Assembly (NCBI RefSeq): GCF_026151205.1
Contig: NC_087081.1
Location: 5,887,246-5,947,245 of the forward strand
DNA from: Bolinopsis microptera
Taxonomy: Eukaryota > Ctenophora > Tentaculata > Lobata > Bolinopsidae
Reading direction: 5' to 3'
Length of the DNA: 60,000 nt
Shown: in pieces, positions 11,456-20,748 of the stretch
Numbering within the stretch: position 1 is the stretch's first letter
Layout: each line of letters begins with the position of its first letter
Notes under the pieces: generated by a model
The model's input: only the letters and a program-made list of their open reading frames with translations
Database searches by the model: none
Told to the model about the DNA's origin: nothing
Position numbers and translations under genes: made by a program

Positions 11456-14400
11456 ATGGGAATATCGGCTCAACAACACCGTGTTGCAACTGGTATGTTT
11501 TCTAGGTATGTTATCATCAGTAAAAGTAATAGAGGTAACGGGGAAAATTTGTTGTCCTGTCTTCTGTCTCGTCATATGTTATGTGCTCTATTGGGTATAT
11601 TTTATTTTTATGTTATTTTGTATATATTTTCTTTGACTATCGATGCTAATATACTCCCTGGTGCTCCCCTACAACCTAAAATACACTCTGTACCATGTTT
11701 GAGGTCATCCATAAATCTTTACTTTATGGTAATATTTTGTACCATTTTTCTCAGACACTTTAAACTTGTGTATAGGGGGGAGGGGGGCATTGGGACAGCC
11801 TTAGCTGCAATTTCTGTAAAATTGCTATCTACCACAAAAACCGAACTGTCACCTACCATGTCACCGAAACAGACTGTTAAGTTACTTTTCGGTATAACCA
11901 GCAGCTGGCTTGGGGTCATGTCTAGGTGTGGTCTGGTTTTTCTATCTCTCCTTAATATTTCCCTGATAGTAATTTGTAATTGTTCCTTACTGAACCCTGG
12001 ACCAAATTTATCCGTTGTTTACAATAATGTCCATGGTTTCCTAAATACACGCGATTTAGCATCAGGAACACCACCACTAAATATGACCAAGATACATGAA
12101 TTCCATGGTTATATCTACAAACATAAGCCTCACATCATTATTCTAAACGAGACATGGCTGAAAAATTCCATTCTCAGTAATGAGGTGCTCCCTGACAAAT
12201 ACAAAGTATTTAGGCTTGACCGATCCTTAAGATCGCATCCAGTGGATGCAACCCAGCCCAAGAAATTCAGAAAAAACGGTGGTGGTGTTCTGATTGCCCA
12301 TAGAACAGACATTGATATCTCGAGTCTAAAGTTCTCTAAAGTTAGTGTTCAAGCTGAATTATTATCCATCATAATTAAGACTCAGTGTGGAAGAAACTTT
12401 TGTATATCAACATTTTATAGAGTAGGAACGCTTGGCTTAGATAATTTTGAATCTTTCAAGAAACATTTTGTTACTTTAGCATCTGCCAGAAAATTGCAAA
12501 GGCACATTCTGGTAGGTGACTTTAATTTGGCTTCGATTTCCTGGCCAGATGGTCAGTCATCTTGCCAGCTACATTCTAGCTTTGTAAATTTTCTCACTGA
12601 TGACCTCGGACATACACAACTTATTAGCTCCCCTACTCACAAGTCAGGCAACACCTTAGATCTTGTGTTCACTAACATTCAAAACCTTATTAAGAATGTT
12701 AAAGTTTTAGATCAAAACGAAATGTGTATGTCCGACCACTTTTGTATCACATTTGACATTGATATTAAGACCAAGTATATTAAGCAGCCTAAAAGAAAGA
12801 TCTTTAATTATAGTAAAGGTAATTTTAGGGGCCTGAATTCTGAGTTATTTAGCATCGATTGGGATAGTATATTTGAGTGTAATGATCCTTATCTTGCCTG
12901 GAGTCGATTCAGAGGAGTTCTCGGTGCAGCCTGTGACCGATGGATCCCTAAAAAGACCATTAAGTCTCAGTTCCAGCCCCCATGGTATGACTCCGAATGT
13001 GATCGTCTCCTACGAAATAAGGAGAAATGGAGAATAAGGCATAAGGGGAGCAACTCTGAGTCTCATAAACAAAAGTTTCGTGCATTTCGCACAAAATTTA
13101 AAAATTTGATGGACGAAAGAATGAGACTCAGTGTTGAGGATGACTCCGATGATGCTCTTATCTCCAAGAAATTCTGGACCTACGTTAAATCTAAATCAAA
13201 GTCAACCAGGATCCCTGAAACTGTCAAATATCATAATCGCTTTCGAAACAATCCATCTGATCAAGCTGCCCTTTTTAACGAATATTTTTATGAGCAGTTT
13301 TCTCAAGAGAGCGATTATGGCATTGACATAGATTTTCGTGATGATTGTTTTTCAAGTCTTGTGTTTAGTAGAGAAGATGTTCTGTTGATTCTTAAAAAGT
13401 TAAATCCTAACAAGGCCCCTGGCCCTGATGGGATTCATGGGAGAGTCCTCAAAAACTGTGCCCAAAGCCTTGCATACCCACTTAGTGTTTTATTTAACCT
13501 GTCTTTCTCGAGCGGATGCATACCCCCTGATTGGAAGCTGGCACTTGTAGTACCAGTGCACAAAAAGGGCGATAAGTCTTCGGTTGAGAACTACAGGCCT
13601 ATCTCGTTAACATCTCTTGTAATGAAAGTCTTTGAAAGGTGCATAAAGACTGCATTATACGCTGCATGTTCTGATCTGTTGGATGACCGACAACACGGTT
13701 TTGTTAATGAACGTTCATGCACAACCCAAATGATACCTTTCACGGACAATCTTGCACTTGCATTGAATAACAGGTCCAGGACTGATATAATATATTTTGA
13801 TTTTGCGAAAGCTTTTGATAGCGTTTCGCATGACCTCATTTTAAGTAAATTAAAGAATATTTTTAATGTCGATGGACTAATGCTTAAATTTATTAAGTCC
13901 TATCTTGAGGGGCGACAACAACAAGTAGTGATAGGAGGCCAAACGTCTTCTTCTCTACCAGTTCGGTCTGGTGTCCCTCAAGGTTCTATACTTGGCCCTT
14001 TATTGTTTGTAATATTTATAAATGACATGTTCTCCTGTGTCTCTGAAGGCACCAATATCGCCCTTTATGCAGATGACACTAAAATTTGGAGGGAGATCCT
14101 TGGTTACCCTGACCATCACATAATCCAAAATGACATCAACAGATTATATGATTGGTCAGTGAGAAATCGAATGAAGTTCCACCCACAAAAGTGCAAAGCC
14201 CTCTCTGTGTCCCTGCAAAGAAACGTGCTGGATAACTTGCCATTCAATACCTTCTTTTATAAACTTTCTGGAAGTGATATTGACTTTGTGCCCTCTCAGT
14301 CAGATTTAGGAGTCGCAATAAACTCCAGGTTTAATTGGGGTGCACAATGTAAAGCGCTTGTTTCCAAAGCTACCTCTAGACTTGGACTACTTAAGAGAAC

Positions 14401-14962
14401 ATGTCATTTCACTACTGATAAAAGGCAGAAAAGATCGTTCTATTTAGCGTTAATTAGGTCTATATTTGAACATTGTTCTGTCATATGGTCCCCTCAATCT
14501 GCAACTCATCTTCAACAGTTTGTTGCTATCCAAAAGAGGGCTATTAAATGGATCAATGGTGAACCTTACTCCAGTTATAATGACGATAAACTTGCTACAG
14601 AGCAAAAGAAACTAAATATTCTCCCTGTTAAACAGAAGTTTATTTATAACGATCTTATGACCTTCTATAAAATAGTGAATAGCATAATTCCAGTTTCGCT
14701 CCCTACATATATAGTCCTATGCCGTCCAGAGGGCACCCGATACACTAGGCACAATGCTCAAATAATTGATATGTCGGATACTTCAACTTACATGAGTACC
14801 ACTGTGCCCTGCTCGGATGCCTTCCGAAATAGCTTTTTTCATAGATCTATGCTGAAATGGAATAGTCTACCAGTATGTATCCGGCAGTCAGAGCGGATTT
14901 CTACTTTTAAGGCCAAACTGATCAAGTACCTCTGGGCTGCCGATACAGTCTGGCCAGATTAG
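11456..14962 (+). CDS. LINE ORF2: AP-type endonuclease and reverse transcriptase
   Basis: The frame has 1168 codons from ATG at 11456. Residues about 178-425 form an endonuclease/exonuclease/phosphatase domain with the motifs ILNETWL, VGDFN and SDHF, which nicks target DNA. Residues about 620-900 form the reverse transcriptase, with NKAPGPDGIHG, NYRPISL, FDFAKAFDSV, SGVPQGSILGPLLF and the catalytic YADDT at about 870. The C-terminal part to 1168 carries the usual CR1/jockey-type thumb and tail. Catalytic residues are intact. The first ~175 residues are unusual, with three hydrophobic stretches and then an NPGP motif just before the endonuclease. The true start may be a later ATG. The gap after ORF1 is 194 bp, with no frame overlap. 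Confidence 0.92.
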   Translation: MGISAQQHRVATGMFSRYVIISKSNRGNGENLLSCLLSRHMLCALLGIFYFYVILYIFSLTIDANILPGAPLQPKIHSVPCLRSSINLYFMVIFCTIFLRHFKLVYRGEGGIGTALAAISVKLLSTTKTELSPTMSPKQTVKLLFGITSSWLGVMSRCGLVFLSLLNISLIVICNCSLLNPGPNLSVVYNNVHGFLNTRDLASGTPPLNMTKIHEFHGYIYKHKPHIIILNETWLKNSILSNEVLPDKYKVFRLDRSLRSHPVDATQPKKFRKNGGGVLIAHRTDIDISSLKFSKVSVQAELLSIIIKTQCGRNFCISTFYRVGTLGLDNFESFKKHFVTLASARKLQRHILVGDFNLASISWPDGQSSCQLHSSFVNFLTDDLGHTQLISSPTHKSGNTLDLVFTNIQNLIKNVKVLDQNEMCMSDHFCITFDIDIKTKYIKQPKRKIFNYSKGNFRGLNSELFSIDWDSIFECNDPYLAWSRFRGVLGAACDRWIPKKTIKSQFQPPWYDSECDRLLRNKEKWRIRHKGSNSESHKQKFRAFRTKFKNLMDERMRLSVEDDSDDALISKKFWTYVKSKSKSTRIPETVKYHNRFRNNPSDQAALFNEYFYEQFSQESDYGIDIDFRDDCFSSLVFSREDVLLILKKLNPNKAPGPDGIHGRVLKNCAQSLAYPLSVLFNLSFSSGCIPPDWKLALVVPVHKKGDKSSVENYRPISLTSLVMKVFERCIKTALYAACSDLLDDRQHGFVNERSCTTQMIPFTDNLALALNNRSRTDIIYFDFAKAFDSVSHDLILSKLKNIFNVDGLMLKFIKSYLEGRQQQVVIGGQTSSSLPVRSGVPQGSILGPLLFVIFINDMFSCVSEGTNIALYADDTKIWREILGYPDHHIIQNDINRLYDWSVRNRMKFHPQKCKALSVSLQRNVLDNLPFNTFFYKLSGSDIDFVPSQSDLGVAINSRFNWGAQCKALVSKATSRLGLLKRTCHFTTDKRQKRSFYLALIRSIFEHCSVIWSPQSATHLQQFVAIQKRAIKWINGEPYSSYNDDKLATEQKKLNILPVKQKFIYNDLMTFYKIVNSIIPVSLPTYIVLCRPEGTRYTRHNAQIIDMSDTSTYMSTTVPCSDAFRNSFFHRSMLKWNSLPVCIRQSERISTFKAKLIKYLWAADTVWPD

Positions 14963-15406
14963 CTCATCAGTCTTATGAGTCTCAGAAATTTGTTTTTGTT
15001 GGTTACAATTCTGTCCGTCCAATTTCCTATCTGCTTGTCCTTTTCTTTTTTCTTTATCAGTTGTGACGGAATTGTAATGAACAAAATCCTTATAATTATT
15101 TATGATATGTTTGATTTCTTGTTAATGTTTGTCATTCAAATTTGGTAGACGGCCCCAACGTTAATGTGGCTCTTGCTATGTGTTGGTTCAGCCGAATTAA
15201 TTATTATATAGTCAAGTTTATTTTTCTCGTTAGTTGTCATCCGGCCAAACATTAAGCAACTTATATTGCAGTACCATTTACCATTTAGTATATCAAAATA
15301 TGTCATTGTAATTTTGCATGGCTGAAATGTAACGCTTGATTTATATATATATAATGATTAATTGAATTTTCAAATAAAAAAAAGGTGTCGGTGTCACGGT
15401 GTCACA
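14963..15406 (+). other. LINE 3' UTR and 3'-terminal short repeats
   Basis: No open frame. An A-run at 15376-15383 is followed by GGTGTCGGTGTCACGGTGTC, about three imperfect copies of an 8-bp unit, after which mariner-like sequence resumes. Confidence 0.6.
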
Positions 15407-15879
15407 TAATCACCCAATCAATTTTGCTAACAAGATACACAATTCGCTTGATAACTTCGTCATTTCTAATCCTTTTAACATCATTTTTATCAGATCAGAT
15501 GCAAAATGTAATAATCTACCATCTCAGAAAAAATTAGGCGTCCAACATGTTCTGAGAGAACAATATAGGTGTTTTAATATTGAATGGGCGTGGTCTAAAA
15601 TATGCGAATTTTCAAATTTTTGCAACAGAATCCTCAAACAAGTACGTACAGTATGCCATCTGCAAAGTAACAACTCTCAAATATAAAAGACGGCCCGGAG
15701 GTATAAGACCCAACGTATGGGTTCTGACTTTTGGCCCACCCTGCATTTTTAGTCAATAGCTACATCTAAATGTGTTGTTAGAGGGTGAGAGGGGGCTAAA
15801 ATATGCAAAACCTTGCTGACGCAATATTTGATTGTACTTTGATCTATTCGATCTATAAAGTACCAATTTCCTATCTAGA

Positions 15880-16329
15880 ATGGTAAACTTAAGAGCTGCT
15901 GGTATCATTATCTACCGCACTGCGAAAAATGCATCGCCAGAAATACTCCTCCTCCAAACTGCATACAATAAAGAGTGGGCACCACCGAAAGGTCATGTTG
16001 ATCCCGGGGAAAGTGACCTAGACACAGCCTATCGAGAGACAGAAGAGGAGGCTGGGATTAAAAAATGTGACATAACTTTGAATGACGATTTCAAAGAGGA
16101 ACTACATTATGTTATAACAAAATCTATCTATGTTGAAGATGTAAATAAGAAGAAGATATCTGTATATTTCTTGGGGAGGGTGAATTACACTCAGAATGTT
16201 GTTCTTTCTGATGAACATCTAAGCTACAAATGGGTAACATTTCAGGATGCCATTGCTACTGCTAAGTTTGAAAATAATGTTTCACTTTATTCGTCAGCTC
16301 AAAATTACCTTCAGACAAATATGAGTTGA
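15880..16329 (+). CDS. NUDT2: Bis(5'-nucleosyl)-tetraphosphatase (Ap4A hydrolase), Nudix family
   Basis: This 149-aa protein spans the usual length of animal NUDT2 (about 147 aa). The Nudix box GX5EX7REUXEEXGU is complete: GHVDPGESD then DTAYRETEEEAGI, residues about 45-70. The preceding W-A-P-P-K-G motif and the start VNLRAAGIIIYR are typical of the asymmetric Ap4A hydrolases, which split diadenosine tetraphosphate to ATP and AMP in the cytosol and nucleus. The coding region has no intron. An acceptor-like CTATCTAG ends one base before the ATG, so a 5' non-coding exon or trans-splicing is possible. It is the first of three same-strand genes with uninterrupted frames, and it lies about 135 bp downstream of the mariner-like element's end. 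Confidence 0.92.
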   Translation: MVNLRAAGIIIYRTAKNASPEILLLQTAYNKEWAPPKGHVDPGESDLDTAYRETEEEAGIKKCDITLNDDFKEELHYVITKSIYVEDVNKKKISVYFLGRVNYTQNVVLSDEHLSYKWVTFQDAIATAKFENNVSLYSSAQNYLQTNMS

Positions 16330-16644
16330 AATGGTTCTTGAAAGCCCTGGTTTAGAATCTAATTGTGGAATGCTTTTTTAGGTTTTCTTGTGTCCTACAG
16401 TGTTTTTGTGGCACATGCATGTGCATTTTAAGTTGTTGTGCCACTATAATATAAAATTTTAAATTATTTTTATTATTATTTTTGTAAATCTTTTCCATGG
16501 ATCCCTTAATATTTTAGAGTTGAAATTGCCAAGTTTTCATTTAAGATAGTTGCAAATGTTTTGAAACATCCATTTAACGATAAACTTTGGGGATATATAT
16601 TTTATGATTTTTTGTTTGTTTGTTTACAAAATTTTAGATTTTCA

Positions 16645-17031
16645 ACGGCTTAGTGGCTCAGTTGGTTAATCTGCCTGGCATTGCTTGAGGTACCAGGTTC
16701 GATTCCCAACTCTGTCACTAGCCGTGGGGTGAGCGTTGTCGACGCTCAGCTAAAGATCCTGAGTGGTCTATGCAGCCCCCCCGGTCCACTCAGCCAAATA
16801 CTCGAGAAATCGGGTGTGAGGGTTAAATGAGGAGCTGCCCATTGCAGCAAAGTCTCGGGCGAAGAAAGTATGGTACACACTACCTTAACCGTCACTGGCC
16901 TAAAGTATAATTGAATCCTTTGGCTTCCTGTAATTGGCTGGTTACACACTTGTGTAACAATGTGGCTGTTGGAATGTCCGAAGTAAAATAAGTGTTGAGA
17001 TTTAAAATTAAAAATTGAAATAATGGTCAAC
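16645..17031 (+). mobile_element. tRNA-derived SINE with 10-bp target-site duplication
   Basis: The 5' part reads like a tRNA gene with an A box (TGGCTCAGTTGGTTAATCTG) and a B box (GGTTCGATTCC), the internal RNA polymerase III promoter. The body of about 300 bp is unrelated to tRNA, and the 3' end is A-rich. TAGATTTTCA is present directly before it (16635-16644) and after it (17032-17041), a perfect target-site duplication. It separates NUDT2 from the LRR gene, and its right-hand duplication supplies the splice acceptor in front of the LRR gene's ATG. Confidence 0.88.
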
Positions 17032-17043
17032 TAGATTTTCAGG

Positions 17044-17760
17044 ATGCTCAAAGTTGACAAAAGTCATTGTAAACTCGGTGCAAGTGGTGGAAACATCTTA
17101 CATGTAGAAACTGAGGACAGGAGGAATTGTTTGAAATTAAGCCTACGAAGAAACTACATTGCAAATGCTGAGAACATGCTTCAAGACTTTTCATCACTCA
17201 CTTGGCTATGTTTATCTGCAAATGCCTTAACAAGTATTCCAAGAGCACTGGAAGATCTACTCAATTTGAAGCACCTGTTTATCAGTAACAACAAGATTCA
17301 ACTTATTGAAAATTTAGATAATTGCATAAACTTAGAAACCATTGATGTACGTCACAACCGATTGCAAGAACTATCTGGAGTTGCTCATCTTACAAAACTA
17401 ACCAGCCTTTCTGTTAGTGGGAACATCATCAGTAAAATTGGTCCACATAACATTTCTTCTGATAAGCTTGTTTTCCTGGGCCTATATGGTAATAAAATTT
17501 CAGATTTTGAGGAAATAAAATCAGTTGTGAAAAACATGAACAATTTATCCAAACTATTTATTGGTTCTAATCCTTTCTGTGATAATTTGCCACTGAAGCC
17601 ATCATTTAATGTGACTGTCTGTTCAAAGGATCACAGTCAAACCAATGGTACTAAACGGATGAAATGTATTGGTGATTCTTTGAATCTTTCCGAAATGTTA
17701 GCACTTTTAAAATGTTTGTGTCCATCGTTGGTTAACATAGATAACAATATTATAGATTGA
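17044..17760 (+). CDS. Leucine-rich-repeat protein, 238 aa
   Basis: Residues about 29-165 hold five to six LRRs of the 22-23-residue type (for example LTWLCLSANALTSIP, LKHLFISNNKIQLIE, LETIDVRHNRLQELS and LVFLGLYGNKISDFE), followed by a Cys-containing tail. There is no signal peptide or membrane segment, so it is probably an intracellular adaptor-type LRR protein. The specific orthologue is not recognised. The ATG follows ATTTTCAGG directly, so the first coding exon begins at or just after a splice acceptor and an upstream exon or trans-spliced leader is likely. The remaining coding region is uninterrupted. The stop lies only 240 bp before the ATG of the next gene. Confidence 0.85.
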   Translation: MLKVDKSHCKLGASGGNILHVETEDRRNCLKLSLRRNYIANAENMLQDFSSLTWLCLSANALTSIPRALEDLLNLKHLFISNNKIQLIENLDNCINLETIDVRHNRLQELSGVAHLTKLTSLSVSGNIISKIGPHNISSDKLVFLGLYGNKISDFEEIKSVVKNMNNLSKLFIGSNPFCDNLPLKPSFNVTVCSKDHSQTNGTKRMKCIGDSLNLSEMLALLKCLCPSLVNIDNNIID

Positions 17761-18000
17761 TAAATGATAACATTAAATTATAAGTTTTCTTCTATAAGTT
17801 TCAATTTTCAATGACAACTACTCACAATTTAATCTTGTTTTATTTTTTATGATCGTTATATTGTACTTTGTACATAACTAATTTACTTGCACCTAGAACA
17901 GAACAGTGTTTATATATTTCAAGTCAGTGATTTATTGATATATTGTGAAATCATCTATTAAATTAAAAGCCTATTAGGTTGGTCAGTGGATAGCTGTATC

Positions 18001-20748
18001 ATGTCACTTGGTTCTGGTCAAAACCCCCAGAATAGCAGAAAAAGACCCCCAGAAGGAAGCAATGAGCACCACAGGAAGCACCAACGCAACAACCAGGGCC
18101 CAAAAAGTGTCAGTGATGCAATCTCACTTCTTAAATCTTGTGTCAATTCTATTGTAACATCACCAATTAATCTTAATGATGAGTTTTCCGGTGATGAGTC
18201 TTCCGGTGATGAGTTTTCCGGTGAAACGAGACCATTGATCTTTGCTGACAGTGGTTCAGTTGAGTCATTTCCTAATCAGCCTTTAATTAAAATTACTGGA
18301 TTTGGAATTTTACCTCTTCCTGTTACTGGAGTGCTTTTTCAAGAATTGGCTAAACATTTCGACTGTGACCAAAACTCCAATTCAATTTTTATTGATGTCT
18401 CAAAACTGTCTTTTGGAGATGCTTCTTTTGAGAGCAAGGTAGATGTTTTACAGAAAAAACACATCTTTCGAAAAGTTGGATGTTTCTCTTTCCTTCGACA
18501 AAGTTGTCTATCTACTGGACTGACAATTCGAGGACCTCATACTGATACAAGAGTTCACAAACCACTTTACCTCAATAACTATTCATGCATTAATGGTGAT
18601 ATGTACCAATTTGGAACTCTGTGCATCCAGCTTCCATCCGTCTATTCAGGAGGGAAAATGAAAGTAGAACATGAAGTTGAGAAGTGTTCATTATCATTTG
18701 ATCCATCTCTTAACCAACAAACCTGCTTTTATTATGCAGGTATTGGAGCAGCTACAGTTTCAGAAGCTTCTATTACAACAGGATATAAAGTTACCCTAGA
18801 TTATTCTCTCTATGCTGCAGGTGGAATAGATAAACGACTCCATCCAGCTATCAAACAGAAAATATCCATTGGAAGTTACTTGAAGTATCTGTGTGAGAAA
18901 GACAAAGTTGTGTTCTGGCCCTTGAATAGTATTTATAGGGGTAAGGTAGATGACATATTGAAGTTTAATGACTCTGGTGACAAGCATCTCGTAAATTGCA
19001 TCCTTGAAGGAATTTCGTATTCAGACTTAGGTCAGGTGGAGGTATATCTTACCAGCCTGAGGAAGACGGTCATTGAAAAAGGCAAATGCTTAGAAAACAA
19101 TCGTGTGCTGCTTGCTGAGATGATGGGTCAGGCCAAACCAGATATATCTAAAGAAAACTGCTTTTTGGTGGACGGAAACCGCTCTACTGAAATATCATAC
19201 AAGATATGTGACTTTAAACCATTGAATCAGAACACATCTAGTGCAAAATCACTTACTATTGATGGACTGAGCATAGAATATGTTGAACAATTTGCTGCTA
19301 TTAAGGATTGGGGACCAGTGGTGGATGTTGGGTGCTCTGGGCATTCTCCGAAAAACCCAGATAGAGAAATAGCTCTATATGAGTCTTATCAGCATAAGGA
19401 TGTGATTGTGGTCCTGTCAATAACAAGATGTTTTTCATATAAGCTAGAACAAAGCGTCGAGTGTGCAATGGAATATTTAGAGGGTGCTGACGTGTCCCTC
19501 TTAAGTGAAGAGCAACTCCGTGAGATGGAGAAATCAGTGATTGTGAAACTGCGAAACAAACTATCCCGGGAGTCTTGTGGGATAAAATATAGGATGATTA
19601 GTTTGTGTATAAGAAACAAGAGCTGGCTCAGCTGTCTTGACATGATACGAATCTGTTCTCGGAAAAATAATGCTGGTATTCCACTAAAAGAGGATATGAA
19701 GTTTGCCTACAAGATAATTGCAAAGGTTGTTGACACATTTGGATGGGAGAAGGCGGAGAAACCGGTGATGTTGTTGTTTAAGAAGTGTCGGGCTTATCAG
19801 TGCAAAGAGGTTATAAAGTGTGTCAACCTTATTCCTCAAGCAGACAAGGGGAAAGTATTCGACTTTCTTATCGAGAAAATAACAGTGAACAGTGACCATT
19901 TCAACAACTTCTACTGGTTTTTTCACAATATATTCAGTTTTGGCATCTCTTCCACACAAAATGTCCCTGAATCTGTCTGGAAAAACCTTACAGGCTGTAC
20001 TGATTTTCTTTACCAAAAAAGGCTAATCAATTGCCTTCAAAGATATGGACACAAGGTAGATGATAAGATTCTTAGCATTTGCTATGACCAAGTAGACGAT
20101 TATTATGATATCTGGGAACTTTCTTTTGACAACAATGGTTCTATTTCGGAAGAAGAATGTGATGACAGGGGTATGCCATTTGACAGTGATGAACATGACC
20201 CATGTTTTGTGAATAATGTCCTTAAATATTGCATAAAAAAAGGTAAAACAGAAATGCTATCCAGGTTTGCTGATCTTGCCAAGAAGTATTGGGAGTGCGA
20301 AGAGAACTCCTGCCACCTAGTTGCTTTTGTGATAGAGATGTTTACCAACGAATACAACTTGAATCAACTTGATAAGTCCCTTGCAGGTCTTGTTCAGCAG
20401 AGAATGAACTTTCTGAAAGTTTCAACTGAAAAAGGTATGCCCCCCTTTTCATGGTGCCAGCCTGTAGTCAACCAGCCTAAAGATGACTCTTTCTTACATA
20501 TGGTAGATTTCTTACATAGCCCCGAGGAAGTTTACAATTTCCACTTGGACTCACCTGCACAGTTTTTGAAGATATTTGATGAAAAGCATTGTGAAGGACA
20601 TTACTCACTCAAGATAACAGGAACAGAAGTTCAAGTTACAAAGAAGAAGATAGTTTGGGAGAGGGATGTTGAGCTGTATAAGAACAAACTTGCGGAGTAT
20701 GAAAAGATTGTGCAGTTTGTTGAAACCAGTGGTATTGTCTTCCCTTGA
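18001..20748 (+). CDS. Large protein with degenerate 2OG-Fe(II) oxygenase-like domain, 915 aa
   Basis: One uninterrupted frame from ATG at 18001; the open frame extends upstream only through a GTG codon and a likely acceptor (TTGGTCAG). Residues 1-95 are low complexity, with an acidic SGDE repeat. Residues about 95-275 match the oxygenase family that reads FGTL.IQLPS.Y.GG....H and then GY.VTL.Y.LY. H180-T-D182 could be the first two iron ligands. At the place where relatives have CEHEV, this protein reads GAATVSEA, so the distal His is missing, and the usual Arg is K263. Activity is therefore doubtful. Residues 300-915 look helical and are not recognised. A single exon of 2.7 kb beside intron-rich genes suggests retroposition or transfer, or simply intron loss. 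Confidence 0.8.
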   Translation: MSLGSGQNPQNSRKRPPEGSNEHHRKHQRNNQGPKSVSDAISLLKSCVNSIVTSPINLNDEFSGDESSGDEFSGETRPLIFADSGSVESFPNQPLIKITGFGILPLPVTGVLFQELAKHFDCDQNSNSIFIDVSKLSFGDASFESKVDVLQKKHIFRKVGCFSFLRQSCLSTGLTIRGPHTDTRVHKPLYLNNYSCINGDMYQFGTLCIQLPSVYSGGKMKVEHEVEKCSLSFDPSLNQQTCFYYAGIGAATVSEASITTGYKVTLDYSLYAAGGIDKRLHPAIKQKISIGSYLKYLCEKDKVVFWPLNSIYRGKVDDILKFNDSGDKHLVNCILEGISYSDLGQVEVYLTSLRKTVIEKGKCLENNRVLLAEMMGQAKPDISKENCFLVDGNRSTEISYKICDFKPLNQNTSSAKSLTIDGLSIEYVEQFAAIKDWGPVVDVGCSGHSPKNPDREIALYESYQHKDVIVVLSITRCFSYKLEQSVECAMEYLEGADVSLLSEEQLREMEKSVIVKLRNKLSRESCGIKYRMISLCIRNKSWLSCLDMIRICSRKNNAGIPLKEDMKFAYKIIAKVVDTFGWEKAEKPVMLLFKKCRAYQCKEVIKCVNLIPQADKGKVFDFLIEKITVNSDHFNNFYWFFHNIFSFGISSTQNVPESVWKNLTGCTDFLYQKRLINCLQRYGHKVDDKILSICYDQVDDYYDIWELSFDNNGSISEEECDDRGMPFDSDEHDPCFVNNVLKYCIKKGKTEMLSRFADLAKKYWECEENSCHLVAFVIEMFTNEYNLNQLDKSLAGLVQQRMNFLKVSTEKGMPPFSWCQPVVNQPKDDSFLHMVDFLHSPEEVYNFHLDSPAQFLKIFDEKHCEGHYSLKITGTEVQVTKKKIVWERDVELYKNKLAEYEKIVQFVETSGIVFP

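Larger units (their letters stand above)
9300..15406 (+). mobile_element. CR1-like non-LTR retrotransposon (LINE), apparently full length
   Basis: The unit consists of a GC-richer 5' leader (about 9300-9749), two long intact open frames (9750-11261 and 11456-14962), a 3' untranslated region, and an A-run at 15376-15383 followed by about three copies of an 8-bp unit like GTGTCACG. Short 8-bp tandem repeats at the 3' end and an esterase in ORF1 are features of the CR1 group. Both frames are free of stops over more than 5 kb, which suggests recent activity. The 5' boundary is only approximate because no target-site duplication was found. It sits inside the mariner-like element. Confidence 0.8.
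8886..15743. mobile_element. Mariner/Tc1-like TIR element split by a LINE insertion
   Basis: The left end (8886-8938) begins CAGTGTGGGTCAAAAGTCAG after a TA dinucleotide. The right end (15701-15743) read inverted begins CAGGGTGGGCCAAAAGTCAG. The TIRs match over about 43 bp with roughly seven differences. CAGGGTG-type termini next to TA are typical of IS630/Tc1/mariner elements; the right flank is CA, so the TA duplication is imperfect. No transposase is visible in the parts outside the LINE (8939-9300 and 15407-15700), so the element was probably a non-autonomous one. A third copy of this terminus lies alone at 33443-33497. Confidence 0.7.

Noticed and set aside
15399-15686. 95-aa frame after the LINE
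   Set aside because: It lies in the right half of the mariner-like element, shows no family similarity and overlaps the LINE 3' terminal repeat.
16645-16720. A tRNA gene with A and B boxes
   Set aside because: The B box is good, but the acceptor stem does not close, and the sequence continues into a SINE body with a target-site duplication.
17986-18000. Start of the 915-aa gene at 17986
   Set aside because: The codon there is GTG and lies at a probable splice acceptor; the first ATG in frame is at 18001.
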